From the IMG/VR virus record IMGVR_UViG_3300019776_000133, positions 1 to 30,579 of that record: a DNA stretch of 30,579 nucleotides; one strand, written 5' to 3'. The first letter of the stretch is position 1, and each line of letters starts with the position of its first letter. The notes under the pieces are model-generated. The model had not been told where the DNA came from and made no database searches. It saw only the letters and a list, made by a program, of their open reading frames with translations. Below are positions 1 through 8,408 of this stretch, piece after piece. The position numbers and the translations under genes were made by a program. Origin of the DNA: a virus.

Positions 1-292
1 TAAACGCGCCTGTGCTGGGGGTGGTGTTACCTACCGCCGTGGAGTTCAAGCCACTGGTAGCCTGCAAAGTCGTGAACTTGCCGGTACTCGGAGTCGTTGC
101 CCCTACCGTTGCCCCATCAATCGTCCCCGCAGTGACGTTTGCAGTGGTTGGAACTGCTCCGGTGTGGAGTTGACGGATAAACGCACCGTGGGCACGCTGT
201 GTATCGTCTAGGGTGGATGGGCTGTCTGTGCCCTGGGGATAGTTGGAAGCTGCCGTGGTTGACAGATCCGTTATTGCGCTCGGCATGGGCAT
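1..292 (-). CDS. Tail-fibre-like protein, N-terminal part (runs off left edge)
   Basis: This open frame starts at ATG 292 and continues without a stop through base 1, giving 97 N-terminal residues. ATG 286 is an alternative start. A GGAG ribosome binding site lies about 8 bases upstream of ATG 292. The protein is rich in Thr, Ser, Gly and Ala and contains two copies of a degenerate T-T-P-S-T-G-(K/A)-F motif (…GATTPSTGKFTTLQ… and …NTTPSTGAF). Such repeats are common in phage tail-fibre and other receptor-binding structural proteins. It is the last late gene visible and follows the ejection-protein genes, which fits a tail fibre or spike. The fibre assignment rests on composition and position only; the C-terminal receptor-binding part lies outside the window. 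Confidence 0.6.
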   Translation of the reverse strand, partial: MPMPSAITDLSTTAASNYPQGTDSPSTLDDTQRAHGAFIRQLHTGAVPTTANVTAGTIDGATVGATTPSTGKFTTLQATSGLNSTAVGNTTPSTGAF

Positions 293-300
293 GGTCTTTT

Positions 301-324
301 CTCCAGCGTCATCTCGACGTTAAG
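301..324 (-). promoter_or_regulatory. Leader hairpin element, copy 1
   Basis: On the minus strand the element reads CTTAACGTC-GAGAT-GACGCTGGAG. The CGTC/GACG stem closes a GAGA(T) loop, and the GGAG at its 3' end is the ribosome binding site of the tail-fibre gene. It matches three other copies (8414-8437, 9943-9964 and 15352-15374) in layout, with compensating stem changes. Its role is unknown; a leader RNA structure or a protein-binding site are both possible. Confidence 0.6.
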
Positions 325-327
325 TGG

Positions 328-355
328 TTGAATTTTAAGTGAATGCGGCTATATT
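328..355 (+). promoter_or_regulatory. Candidate sigma-70 promoter for the plus-strand microprotein
   Basis: TTGAAT (328-333) and TATATT (350-355) are separated by 16 bases on the plus strand, close to the sigma-70 consensus. The predicted start would fall at about 361-362, right at the ATG of the small plus-strand gene. The match was made by eye; there is no expression evidence. Confidence 0.4.
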
Positions 356-361
356 CGGACG

Positions 362-451
362 ATGGGTATCACCGATTACATGCTTTGGAAGCTCGTTGTT
401 TTTGCAACGCTTGCTTTCTTATGGGGACTTATCTTTGCGAAGCGGAAATAA
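362..451 (+). CDS. Small single-pass membrane protein (29 aa), opposite to the late operon
   Basis: The frame encodes 29 residues: a short polar start (MGITDY), then one hydrophobic segment at about residues 8-25, then a basic end (AKRK) and TAA. Its tail overlaps the 3' end of the convergent minus-strand gene by 23 bases. A promoter-like TTGAAT-16-TATATT lies just upstream, so the message could be almost leaderless; the only upstream purine stretch is a weak CGGAC. An alternative start is ATG 380, which keeps the membrane segment. Short proteins of this hydrophobic-then-basic shape are frequent in phages, sometimes as holin-like or membrane-modifying peptides, but no function can be assigned from this sequence. 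The reality of the gene is inferred from the pairing of promoter and membrane segment. Confidence 0.4.
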   Translation: MGITDYMLWKLVVFATLAFLWGLIFAKRK

Positions 452-2099
452 CCGGCGCAGTGGATAGCAATGGGGAGAACTGCTCCATATCCAGCAAACC
501 CATAGGGGTGCGTTGCAGAACTTGATTAGCGCCAGCACCAGCCTTGCCAGCCAAAAGACCTGTACCGCGCCGTAAAGCACCCAATCCATACGCAGCCTCA
601 CCCATAAGTCTGGGAGATGCAAAAGGCAACGCAGCAAGTGTCAACGGGTTTGCCAGGCTTGCAAGCCCAGCACCAGTAGCCGCCAATCCTTGAAGTCCTC
701 GAGGGGTAAAAGATGAAGCGGCCTGCCCAGCCACAGCAGGGAGAATGTCAGCACCATTGCCCTCAAGCGTGTTCGCCAAATTCAGCCGGTTGCCGTAGTT
801 GGCGTTTACGTTGTTACGCATCAGGCTTTGCAGCTTGCGCATGGACGTATCCGCAGCAGCCTTATTGCCAAGAGAAAGTGCCTTTTCAATTTCGGTCAAA
901 GTGTCGCTTGCCTTGCTGTAATCGCGCATCACTTTGGCATACGTTGGGGCTTGCATGTCAATCTGCGCTTTTACAGCGTTGTAAGCGGTGTCTGCCGCCT
1001 TGCGTCCAGGGGTGCCAAACTGGGTAGCGTCCCGCACGTCGCCAATAGCTTTTTTGAGCGCGTCCAGCCCTTCAGGTGTGTGGTACTCAGCCGGGTTTAG
1101 GCTCTTCCATTGGTTCACAAGTCCTGCAACTTCGTCAACCGTTCCGGCTGCGTTTTTGTTGATAACTTGGCCTTTGAAACTGCCCATTGTTTTCAATGAA
1201 TCGACAGCCTTTTCAATCGGAGTGAAGTCGATCACAGATTTGTCATTGGCGATGTCAACCATGCCACTGCGGTACTGGTTTCCACGCTCGATACGCATCT
1301 TGGAAAGAGCTTCTTTTGCGCTGTCCAAAACATCAGTCATGGGGACATTCCCGCGCATGTTGTCCAGAAAGCTAGTGCCACCCTCTTTGCCTGCGCGGTA
1401 CGCCGTGCCGATTGTTTCGGCCCCGGCTCCGGTAGCCATGCCCAAAGTGTTTTTAGCCACAGAAGCTGCAGCGCGTCCTGTTAGTTTTCCAGCCTCGCCA
1501 GCAACTTTTACAATCCCAGGCAATGCGCCACCAATAAGCAGACCCGCACCAGCGTCCTCTGGATTAACCAAGCCAGTAGAGGCACCGCCAGACACCGCAC
1601 CACCTAGTGCGCGAATGCCCTGATCTTTCAAGAATGGGGATAGTCCGGTAGCAACTTTGGAGCCTGTTGAAAATCCACCAGTGGAAATTGCAGACAGAAG
1701 TGGGTCAACAGCAGCAGGAACAGACTTCCCCGCCATAGCTAGACCCATGCGGGTGCCGTTTGCAAGAGCGCCCCCCGCCCCAGCAGTGCCAAGCACTTCA
1801 CCAGTCAGCTTGCCAGCGCCATAGCCAAAAGAATCGGTTTCTGCGCCCATTGTCTGCAAGGCAGCATCCATGTCCGCACGGCGCTGGCGGTTTGATTCAA
1901 GCGACAAACCCTTTCCGTTAATAGCGTCCTTTGCCACATCCCAAGGGGCCAATATCGTTGCGCCAATCGAGCCAGCACCGCGCACCAGGCCAGCCAGCGT
2001 GTTGCCTGCACCTTGCTTCACATCTTCAGTGAAGGTGGTTTTTGGCGCATCAACAAATTCGTACCTGCTGGCTGGCTTATCAACAAACTCATATGCCAT
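429..2099 (-). CDS. Probable ejection (internal virion) protein
   Basis: The protein has 556 residues and is rich in Gly and Ala, with long glycine-zipper-like stretches (about 90-200 and near the C terminus around 475-530) alternating with charged helical regions. This composition is typical of podovirus internal proteins that are injected with DNA and form a channel across the cell envelope; P22 gp7, gp16 and gp20 play that role. I chose ATG 2099 because an AAGGGG ribosome binding site lies about 7 bases upstream. ATG 2129 would add 10 residues but lies inside the preceding gene. It is the last of four consecutive proteins of this kind. I do not recognise a specific named family, so the function is inferred from composition and position. 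Confidence 0.6.
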   Translation of the reverse strand: MAYEFVDKPASRYEFVDAPKTTFTEDVKQGAGNTLAGLVRGAGSIGATILAPWDVAKDAINGKGLSLESNRQRRADMDAALQTMGAETDSFGYGAGKLTGEVLGTAGAGGALANGTRMGLAMAGKSVPAAVDPLLSAISTGGFSTGSKVATGLSPFLKDQGIRALGGAVSGGASTGLVNPEDAGAGLLIGGALPGIVKVAGEAGKLTGRAAASVAKNTLGMATGAGAETIGTAYRAGKEGGTSFLDNMRGNVPMTDVLDSAKEALSKMRIERGNQYRSGMVDIANDKSVIDFTPIEKAVDSLKTMGSFKGQVINKNAAGTVDEVAGLVNQWKSLNPAEYHTPEGLDALKKAIGDVRDATQFGTPGRKAADTAYNAVKAQIDMQAPTYAKVMRDYSKASDTLTEIEKALSLGNKAAADTSMRKLQSLMRNNVNANYGNRLNLANTLEGNGADILPAVAGQAASSFTPRGLQGLAATGAGLASLANPLTLAALPFASPRLMGEAAYGLGALRRGTGLLAGKAGAGANQVLQRTPMGLLDMEQFSPLLSTAPVISASQR

Positions 2100-2109
2100 G
2101 TTAAGCCCC

Positions 2110-3507
2110 TTATTTCCAAACCAAACCATCAGAGGTAAGTGTCTTCCCAGTTACGGTGTCGCGTATGGTGCGGCCTTTATGCTGCGATGCAGGAGGCATG
2201 GCGTCCATTGCTGGCTTATCAGATGGCTGGTCTGCTGACTTCCCAGCTGACAGGTACTTGCGCTCTATGTTGTCCAGTGCCCTGCGGTTAGATTCAACGT
2301 CAAGGGTTGGGTCTGTAGCTGTTGCCATCCACATTTTCAACTCTGCGTTTGAGTCCATTTGCTTTGCCGACATGCCTGTGGCCTTCATCATCGCTGCAAG
2401 CAGGGCAGGTCGCGTCATCGCTATGTCGTTGCGCGCGGATTGATTGCTTGTGCCAAAGGTCTTGCCAAAAGCATTCCCTACGCCAGAGCTTGAAATTGAA
2501 GACAATGCGTTGCTCAATGCGCCATTTTTGGTGCTGGTTATGCCGCCGCCAGATTCAAGCCTATCGTAAGAGTCGCGCAAAACTGCAATGGCCGAGTCAA
2601 CATCAGAAGCGCCAGCGGCTTTAATTCCGGACGCAGCTTGCGCTTTCTGGTCTGTTGGGCCGCCGGGGATAACTTCCATTGAGCCATCAGCTTTCCATCG
2701 ATAGCCAGTCGGGGCCTTCCCAAACTGCTTGTTGAGTCCAGCTTGAACCGCACCGCCCTCGCCACCTCCGTTCATATCCCAACTCAAACGCTGCCGAGCG
2801 ATAGAAAGATTGCCAGCGGCATTCTTGTCTGCGAATGTCATCGTCTTTTGCAAAGATGTAATTGGCTTCAGTGTGTAAGGATCAAGTGCCGACACATTGC
2901 CGCCCAAATCTTGCATCAATGGCGCTTTGTACTGCTCAAACCCAGAGCCGACTTTATTACCGTAGTCATCAACTTGGTACTCGTACTCTTTCCCCTCAGT
3001 CCCCTTGCCCTTAACGACACGAGCAACCTTGTTTTGGCCGATGTTGCGCAATGCATCTAGCTCTGCCACTTCTTTTGCCGTATAGCCATTTGCAAGCGCT
3101 AGAGGAACATTGATCGATGCTTGACGAGAAGGCACCGCAGGCTGTGACGGTAGGCCAGTACGCATCTCAGGCGGCAACGTGGAATCAACATTCAAAGCAG
3201 GTGTGCCATTGCTTGCAGGCTGGAAAATATTAGCCAAAGCCGCTTGCTTGCGGTTAGCCAAATCAATTGCCATCTGCTCTTGCTGCGCCTTCAGCTTGCG
3301 CTGCTCAATCTCAGACTTTTGAGCATCCATCAGCGTCTGCATGTAGGCGTCTTTTTGCTTCTGCTGCTTCCATGCTTGCGCACTCTGCACACCCTCCATC
3401 AAACGTGTGCCAAACCCCGCACCGTCAGCACGTGGAGCAGCAGCAGCCAATAGACCTAAGCCTAGCTGCGCATCACCGTTGTCGAATAGATCAAGTAGAC
3501 CTGCCAT
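2110..3507 (-). CDS. Probable ejection/internal virion protein with N-terminal coiled coil
   Basis: The protein has 465 residues. Residues 1-30 are Ala/Leu/Gly-rich. Residues 42-90 form a Gln/Lys/Glu-rich helix (KQQKQKDAY…AQKSEIEQRKLKAQQEQ) that should be coiled coil. The middle is polar and repeat-free, and a helical segment around 340-420 precedes a short basic tail. The ribosome binding site AAGGAG sits over the stop codon of the upstream gene, showing operon coupling. Its place between the other Gly/Ala-rich proteins points to the injected-protein set of a podovirus. I cannot name a family. A structural (virion) role is well supported by context; the ejection role is inference. Confidence 0.6.
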   Translation of the reverse strand: MAGLLDLFDNGDAQLGLGLLAAAAPRADGAGFGTRLMEGVQSAQAWKQQKQKDAYMQTLMDAQKSEIEQRKLKAQQEQMAIDLANRKQAALANIFQPASNGTPALNVDSTLPPEMRTGLPSQPAVPSRQASINVPLALANGYTAKEVAELDALRNIGQNKVARVVKGKGTEGKEYEYQVDDYGNKVGSGFEQYKAPLMQDLGGNVSALDPYTLKPITSLQKTMTFADKNAAGNLSIARQRLSWDMNGGGEGGAVQAGLNKQFGKAPTGYRWKADGSMEVIPGGPTDQKAQAASGIKAAGASDVDSAIAVLRDSYDRLESGGGITSTKNGALSNALSSISSSGVGNAFGKTFGTSNQSARNDIAMTRPALLAAMMKATGMSAKQMDSNAELKMWMATATDPTLDVESNRRALDNIERKYLSAGKSADQPSDKPAMDAMPPASQHKGRTIRDTVTGKTLTSDGLVWK

Positions 3508-3519
3508 GATTCAGGCTCC

Positions 3520-4662
3520 TTAGAATGGTTTGGAAGTAGAACCAAGGCTAGACAACCCCAAGTTCAACGGAGTGACTGTCTGGCTTTGTGGAGTGCGTTG
3601 GTACGGCTTCCAGTTGTTCATTTGAGGAATCAGACCGTTCACGGAACTGCGGAACTGATTACCCAGATTCGCGCTGTTGTTGTATGCCTGTTGCTGGAAC
3701 TGCGAGAACGGGTTTGCAGCGTATTTGGCTTGCAAGTCCTGACCAAACCCTAGATTGGCTTTCATCCACGCTTGAGCGGGTGCCCAAGGGTCTTTATTGG
3801 CCGTTGTCGAGGTAGAAGAACTGCCAGAGCCAGCAGCGCCAGCAACTGCACCAATCAACGGCGCATAGGTCTTTGCCGCGTCCAAAACATCGCTTAGTGT
3901 CATAGCACCTCCTACACCTTGAGTGGCATTTAATCCGGCACCGGCAGAACTTGCGCCGTAGCCTGGGGAATTTGCGGCAGAGTCTGCCAATACAGAATTT
4001 GTCGCTGAAGAAGTGGCGGCAGGCGTAGTTGCGCCACTTGCTGCGGCAGCAGTTCCAGCCGCAGCACCAGAAGCAATCGGAGTCCACCCGCCAACCAGCC
4101 CACCAGTTACAGGAGTCGACGCAACGGCACCAGATGCAACCTCTCCACCGATCAAGCCGCCAGATGCGTCGATCACAGCAGGGGCAGCCGCACTACCAGT
4201 AGCACCACCCAATAGCCCCGCAGCGCCCAATGCTCCATATCCAGCAATGCCGCCGATGATCGCGGGAGCGTATGGGCGCAATGCTTCGCCAACCTCTCCA
4301 ACTGGAGTAGTTATGGCACTTCCGATGCTATTTACAGCGCCGCCAACCGCCCCCAAAATACCACCGAATCCAGAGTTGACTGCTGACGGGTCAAGCCACT
4401 TTCCATTGGAAGAGTCAGTGACAAAGCGGTTTTCAGGATCAAAAGTTGAATTCCCGCCCCAGTAATAACCGTCTGGATGAGGCGCAGCGTATGCCGCAGC
4501 CTCCGCTGCTTTGACTGCAGCGATCCTGTCTGCTTCGGACTGTGGCTTTCCAATGAGTTCTTGTCCGGCTGGAGGTGCAGGATAAGAACCGCTGGAGCCT
4601 CCGTACAGGTTCCCATCGCTGTCCATGAAAGCGCTGTATTTGGAGTTCCAATAAAGTGCCAT
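3520..4662 (-). CDS. Gly/Ala-rich virion protein, probable ejection protein
   Basis: The protein has 380 residues. Its N-terminal 90 residues contain aromatic, polar repeats (ALYWNSKYSAF, DGYYWGGN). A long low-complexity Gly/Ala/Ser/Thr stretch (about 95-285) follows, with predicted glycine-zipper membrane-active segments such as APAIIGGIAGYGALGAAG. The C terminus, from about 290, is polar and Asn/Gln-rich. It starts 2 bases after the stop of the Asn/Gln-rich gene upstream. The composition and neighbours suggest a protein injected with the DNA that inserts in the host envelope. No catalytic motif such as a lytic transglycosylase site was seen. Confidence 0.55.
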   Translation of the reverse strand: MALYWNSKYSAFMDSDGNLYGGSSGSYPAPPAGQELIGKPQSEADRIAAVKAAEAAAYAAPHPDGYYWGGNSTFDPENRFVTDSSNGKWLDPSAVNSGFGGILGAVGGAVNSIGSAITTPVGEVGEALRPYAPAIIGGIAGYGALGAAGLLGGATGSAAAPAVIDASGGLIGGEVASGAVASTPVTGGLVGGWTPIASGAAAGTAAAASGATTPAATSSATNSVLADSAANSPGYGASSAGAGLNATQGVGGAMTLSDVLDAAKTYAPLIGAVAGAAGSGSSSTSTTANKDPWAPAQAWMKANLGFGQDLQAKYAANPFSQFQQQAYNNSANLGNQFRSSVNGLIPQMNNWKPYQRTPQSQTVTPLNLGLSSLGSTSKPF

Positions 4663-4664
4663 GA

Positions 4665-5432
4665 TTAACCCTTCGCAATAGAAGAGCCAAGAGACCAGCC
4701 GCCCAAAGCTCCAAGCAACTGATTACCAGGCAATGCTTGGGTGCTAGTAGAAGTTCCACCAAAACCGCCGATAGAGTTCGCCATGTTGTTGAACTGGTTG
4801 AAGTAGTCCAAAGGCGCGTTCTGCACGTTCGTCCCGTCGGTAATGTCCTGCTGACCAAACGTATTTGCTTGGTTCATCAGTGCCATGTAGTTCTGCAACT
4901 GCTGTTGTTGCTGGTTGAACGAGGTGTTGTACTGACCAGCATCGAAGTTCTGACCTGTCCAATACTGGTTAGCGTCAAAGTTGCGATTCTGGAAGTCTTG
5001 GTTAAACGCTTGGTTCTGCGCGCCCAACCCATAGTTGGCCCATCCCATGTTTTGGTTGTAGGCGTTCTGATTGGACGCAAGACCTTGATTGAAGTCCTGC
5101 GCGTTCTGCTGCAAGCCAAACTGCTGGTTGCCCATCTGCTGGTTGTAGAGTTGGTTCTGAGCCTGCAAGCCAAATTGCTGTTGTCCAAGATAGGCGTTGT
5201 TCTGCATGTTCGCAGCGACATTGCCCATCGATTTCAACTGATTCTGATCGTCCTGCTGGCGCATTTGCTGCAGGCCAGAGTTACCAAATGAACCCGAGTT
5301 CACCATGGCATTCTCTTGCTGCGGGCGGTTGATCAGGTTGTAGTTGTTCGCCATGTCTTGCATGGTCGAATTAACTGCGCCCTGTGTATACGGGTTCATC
5401 CCGCCAAATCCGAGGTTGTAGGTGTCTGCCAT
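4665..5432 (-). CDS. Asn/Gln-rich virion protein with quasi-repeats
   Basis: The protein has 255 residues and is exceptionally rich in Gln and Asn. From about residue 60 to 200 it shows recurring units of roughly 11 residues built on N-Q-x-(F/Y/M)-N-Q and Q-F-G-L-Q, which would give a long amphipathic helix or extended filament. I chose ATG 5432 because AGGGAA lies 6 bases upstream and the preceding gene stops at 5434; the in-frame ATG 5504 lies deep in that gene and is unlikely. The C terminus (about 210-255) is Gly/Ser/Leu-rich. By position it belongs to the tail/ejection module. The exact role is unknown. Confidence 0.6.
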   Translation of the reverse strand: MADTYNLGFGGMNPYTQGAVNSTMQDMANNYNLINRPQQENAMVNSGSFGNSGLQQMRQQDDQNQLKSMGNVAANMQNNAYLGQQQFGLQAQNQLYNQQMGNQQFGLQQNAQDFNQGLASNQNAYNQNMGWANYGLGAQNQAFNQDFQNRNFDANQYWTGQNFDAGQYNTSFNQQQQQLQNYMALMNQANTFGQQDITDGTNVQNAPLDYFNQFNNMANSIGGFGGTSTSTQALPGNQLLGALGGWSLGSSIAKG

Positions 5433-5433
5433 A

Positions 5434-5724
5434 TCAATTCCCTGTGAGATAACGACACTGAAGCCATGTGCCAGGTGTGCCAGCGACAGTGCAGCGCCAG
5501 CCATGTACCAGATACTTACTACCAGCCGTGCCCGCTTCTGTTGGGTTGCTGTTTAGTAGAAAGTCGCCTTTATTCCAAGTGCCCGTAGTAGGGGCTGCAG
5601 TTGCTGCCGTGTAGAAAGCCACTAGACGGCCCTCAGACAGTGCATTGACCTGCTGGGCTACATCTCTGTACCAGCGGGCGGTTTCTGCGTCCACATTAAC
5701 GCGGGGCGTGACGTTGAGCTTCAT
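5434..5724 (-). CDS. Small tail-module protein of unknown function
   Basis: The protein has 96 residues. A short N-terminal helix (TARWYRDVAQQVNALSEG, about 16-33) precedes a beta-rich second half with several aromatic and Gly residues (TGTWNKGDF, KYLVHGWRC, GTWLQC). The start ATG overlaps the stop of the upstream gene as ATGA, so translation is coupled. The helix-then-beta layout is typical of small podovirus proteins near the tail hub that may trimerise or attach a fibre. No family is recognised and no enzymatic motif is seen. Confidence 0.65.
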   Translation of the reverse strand: MKLNVTPRVNVDAETARWYRDVAQQVNALSEGRLVAFYTAATAAPTTGTWNKGDFLLNSNPTEAGTAGSKYLVHGWRCTVAGTPGTWLQCRYLTGN

Positions 5725-7184
5725 GCCTCACCCTCTGGGGTGATCACAGCACCCATCGCCAACACGCGCACATCACCTGTGAAATTGAACGTGGCACGGT
5801 GGAAGCGTCCAGACTGGAGAACGTCAAATTTCCCGTCATTCATTGCCGCACCGGAGACAACCGAGACAAGCGCATCACCCTCCACCATCTTGGTGAAAGT
5901 CGAAACAGTCGCAGAAGCCGGTGAATAGCCGGGCGCATACCGGAGTCGGATGCGAGAAAGCAGACTTACTCGGTCATCGTCACCTGCATCCCCAGTGGTA
6001 AACGAGGAAGAGGATGAAACACCCGTCAGCAACTGGAGTTGATGCGAGGTGTTGATGGTGGACAAAGCCCGCCCACCAGCCAGCCAGAACTGTGAGTCAA
6101 ACGAGTACCCAGAAAGACCGTCAATGGTGGAACTGAGCGAACTCAGGCCATCAATCGTGACGCCTGACGAGATGTAGTTCAGCACCGACTCAATCGAGAG
6201 CGTTGCGCATCCCCATTGTTTTGTGAGCGTGTGATAAACAATGGCCTGATCTGGAGATGTTGAGCCGTTAGAGCAGTAGAAAGCCCACACCAGATTATTT
6301 TGCCGGTCAAAGACGCACTGGGTCTTGTACCGATACGAAGGGTTGGAGTTGTCGTAGAACCATTGGCGCATCTGCCCCACGCCGATAGGCTCAGGGCGAG
6401 AGCCATCAAACACCCAAATATTGTCTTGGCCGATGATGAAGTGGGCACCGCCAATATCGCACCAGGCATCCTGCCCAACACAACCAGCCTGCCCACCAGG
6501 GACTTGAATCCAATCCCATACAGCGGGAGCGCCGACAAATTGACCGACATAGATGGCTGTGTCTTTATAGGCCACCGCATATTCACCCAAACGGCCTCCA
6601 GCTACGATCTGGCCTTGAGTTGACACCAACTGTCCAGTAGTCGCCAAAGTCGTTACAGAAGGCGTCCAGCTTGTTTCGTCGTAGGACGCACAGCACCACC
6701 AGCGGTTCGGTGATGTTCCGTAAGTCCCATCCACCGTGTTCAAGGCCATGACAAATGCGCCCACTGTGAACACAATCTTGGCTTTGGGGGCTGTTGCAAT
6801 CGCTGCAAACGCACCGCCAGAAGAAGTAGATCGTTGGATGGTGTCTGCCAAGTTTGCCGCTACGGTGGAATTTCCGAACTGGGCGAATGACCACCGCGTA
6901 TCCACACCACCGGCATACACCGCACCGGACAGATCAGACCATGCACCGGCAATCAGTTCATACAGCTTTGTCTGAGTCCCAGCCAGAATGCGGCGTGTGT
7001 CATCCAAGCGGGTGACTACCGCAGCACCTTGGCACGCTGCAGCCAGTGCGGGAGTGGATGCGGGAGTGGATGCAGACGGTGCGCCTTTCATCCCGTTGAC
7101 GTAGGGGATCAGGTTTGTGCAGGACGTGATCACACCGGGAACCGTGGGGTCGGCGTCTGGAGTGAAACCTAGGAACTTGTCCAT
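5721..7184 (-). CDS. Tail hub/DNA-stabilisation-like protein (P22 gp10-like)
   Basis: The protein has 487 residues. It begins with a segment on initial contacts (FTPDADPTVPGVITSCTNL). The body contains repeating beta-propeller-like blades, each with aromatic or Gly-Asp turns, for example WSFAQFGNS, RWWCCASYDETSW, GQDNIWVFDGSRPEPIG and DRQNNLVWAFYC. This layout matches the podovirus tail-hub proteins known as packaged DNA stabilisation protein gp10 or gp10-like nozzle. It lies just after the adaptor gene and before the small tail and ejection genes, as in P22-like modules, with a TAATG overlap to the adaptor. The assignment rests on pattern and position, not on a computed alignment. Confidence 0.6.
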   Translation of the reverse strand: MDKFLGFTPDADPTVPGVITSCTNLIPYVNGMKGAPSASTPASTPALAAACQGAAVVTRLDDTRRILAGTQTKLYELIAGAWSDLSGAVYAGGVDTRWSFAQFGNSTVAANLADTIQRSTSSGGAFAAIATAPKAKIVFTVGAFVMALNTVDGTYGTSPNRWWCCASYDETSWTPSVTTLATTGQLVSTQGQIVAGGRLGEYAVAYKDTAIYVGQFVGAPAVWDWIQVPGGQAGCVGQDAWCDIGGAHFIIGQDNIWVFDGSRPEPIGVGQMRQWFYDNSNPSYRYKTQCVFDRQNNLVWAFYCSNGSTSPDQAIVYHTLTKQWGCATLSIESVLNYISSGVTIDGLSSLSSTIDGLSGYSFDSQFWLAGGRALSTINTSHQLQLLTGVSSSSSFTTGDAGDDDRVSLLSRIRLRYAPGYSPASATVSTFTKMVEGDALVSVVSGAAMNDGKFDVLQSGRFHRATFNFTGDVRVLAMGAVITPEGEA

Positions 7185-7789
7185 TACCGGGCTTTCACGC
7201 GCATGGTGCTACCGGAGTACCAGTCCACGCTGTTGATGTTCTGCACGGCCTCTTTGTAGAGCGCTTGGAACATGGGGACTTTTGCCTCGTCCAAGATATA
7301 AACCCGCGCAGCTACCAATGTTCCATACAGGTACGCATCAGGCCAAGCGGTCAGAAGCCAGTTGGTTGTATTGGAGTCCGACAAAGCGGGGATACGTTGC
7401 TTGTAGGTCAACTCCAACGAGTACGCCGCATCAGGGATGGGGCCGAGTTCGATATTCCCGCCAACAATCGCAAAGACCTGGGGTACACCCGTTAGATTGG
7501 TGTTGTAGTCCGCGCTCAGTTCGTCAGGGGAAACGTACTTTAGAACGGTGTTGTAGCTCGACAGTAGCTGCAAGCGGCGCATGTCCACCATGTCTGTGGG
7601 CAGTGCGACGGTGTTCGTCCCGGCCACTGTGGTCAGCGTGGTCTTGGTGTCCATGGAACGGGCCACGATGTCAGCCGACAGATTGCTTTCTGCCATGCGG
7701 ATGAAATCGGGAATCATGGCGGTCAGATCAGACCGATGCATGAAGTTTGCGACGGACGTTTTCAGATCAGAGTAGGTAGCGAGGCTCAT
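7184..7789 (-). CDS. Head-tail adaptor protein (SU10-adaptor-like)
   Basis: The protein has 201 residues from ATG 7789. The N terminus (SLATYSDLKTSVANFMHRSDL…IPDFIRMAESNL) is the familiar start of the phage adaptor family exemplified by podovirus SU10: a helix, then a segment on loading the portal ring. A beta region around the D-M-V-D-M-R-R motif and C-terminal helices follow. These proteins form a dodecameric ring under the portal and connect it to the tail hub. I chose 7789 because GGAAGGG lies about 6 bases upstream and the ATG overlaps the upstream stop as ATGA; ATG 7804 would add MGRAR. The family call is from memory of the motif and has good contextual support. Confidence 0.75.
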   Translation of the reverse strand: MSLATYSDLKTSVANFMHRSDLTAMIPDFIRMAESNLSADIVARSMDTKTTLTTVAGTNTVALPTDMVDMRRLQLLSSYNTVLKYVSPDELSADYNTNLTGVPQVFAIVGGNIELGPIPDAAYSLELTYKQRIPALSDSNTTNWLLTAWPDAYLYGTLVAARVYILDEAKVPMFQALYKEAVQNINSVDWYSGSTMRVKAR

Positions 7790-8094
7790 ACGCGCCCTTC
7801 CCATACTCTGAGCGCCCGATAGTCGGGATCGTTCAGGAACGCAATCTTGTGGACTTCATTCGCGGAGAACTCTCGAAACGTGATGCCCTTGTCGTTGCAG
7901 TATTTCTCCACAACAACAAAGGGGACAGAAGCGGCGAGGCGCATTTCACTGGAGCCGTGGAATCCCTCATTGCGAAGGGCTTTCACATGGTCAACGATGG
8001 CCGTGCAGTCTTGTGAAGTACCGGTAACCAATGCACCATCTTGCAATGCAATGATGGACTTCACTCCATTGCCGTGATCGATTACCGACTGCAT
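7786..8094 (-). CDS. Conserved phage protein of unknown function (102 aa)
   Basis: The protein has 102 residues and is mixed alpha/beta: an N-terminal beta hairpin (VIDHGNGVKSIIALQDGALVTG), then a helix around 28-45 (CTAIVDHVKALRNEGFHG), then a helix-rich C terminus (VVVEKYCNDKGITFREF). It starts with a TAATG overlap to the gene before and ends with an ATGA overlap to the adaptor. This position, between capsid accessory genes and the adaptor, is typical of short head-completion proteins. No specific family is recognised. Confidence 0.65.
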   Translation of the reverse strand: MQSVIDHGNGVKSIIALQDGALVTGTSQDCTAIVDHVKALRNEGFHGSSEMRLAASVPFVVVEKYCNDKGITFREFSANEVHKIAFLNDPDYRALRVWEGRV

Positions 8095-8408
8095 TAGCTG
8101 TTCTCCAGCGGAGAAACCTGCACAACACCAGCGGCAGATACTTGAATGGCAGCCACCTTGTCGTAGCCCTTGGGCACAGCAAGAATCACTGCATCACCTG
8201 GCTGCACTTGCATGTCAGTGGTGACAGCCGTTGCAGAGGTTTGACCAATGCGCACACAAGCGGGAGCCGTAGCTGCAACGCGGATGTAGTTCGGGATTCG
8301 GCCCGATGAATCGTTGGGGATTGTTGCGCTGGCAGAGGTGCCGGATGTGGCGAGCGATACGCCAGTGGATACGACAGTTACGAAACCGCCGCCGAAGATT
8401 TGAGCCAT
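8094..8408 (-). CDS. Small beta-rich head protein, possible decoration or fibre protein
   Basis: The protein has 104 residues, mostly beta strand, small residues and alternating Thr/Val/Ala (VSTGVSLATSGTSASATIP, IRVAATAPACVRIGQ). Its central section resembles a compact beta-sandwich with a short loop PGDAVILAVPKGYD. It starts behind copy 2 of the leader hairpin, with GGAG 6-9 bases ahead of the ATG. Placed two genes after the major capsid protein, it may be a capsid decoration or head-fibre protein. That role is inferred. Confidence 0.6.
   Translation of the reverse strand: MAQIFGGGFVTVVSTGVSLATSGTSASATIPNDSSGRIPNYIRVAATAPACVRIGQTSATAVTTDMQVQPGDAVILAVPKGYDKVAAIQVSAAGVVQVSPLENS

Noticed and set aside
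4737-5291. A 184-codon Val/Leu-rich plus-strand frame
   Set aside because: It mirrors the Asn/Gln-rich minus-strand gene and has no start signals.
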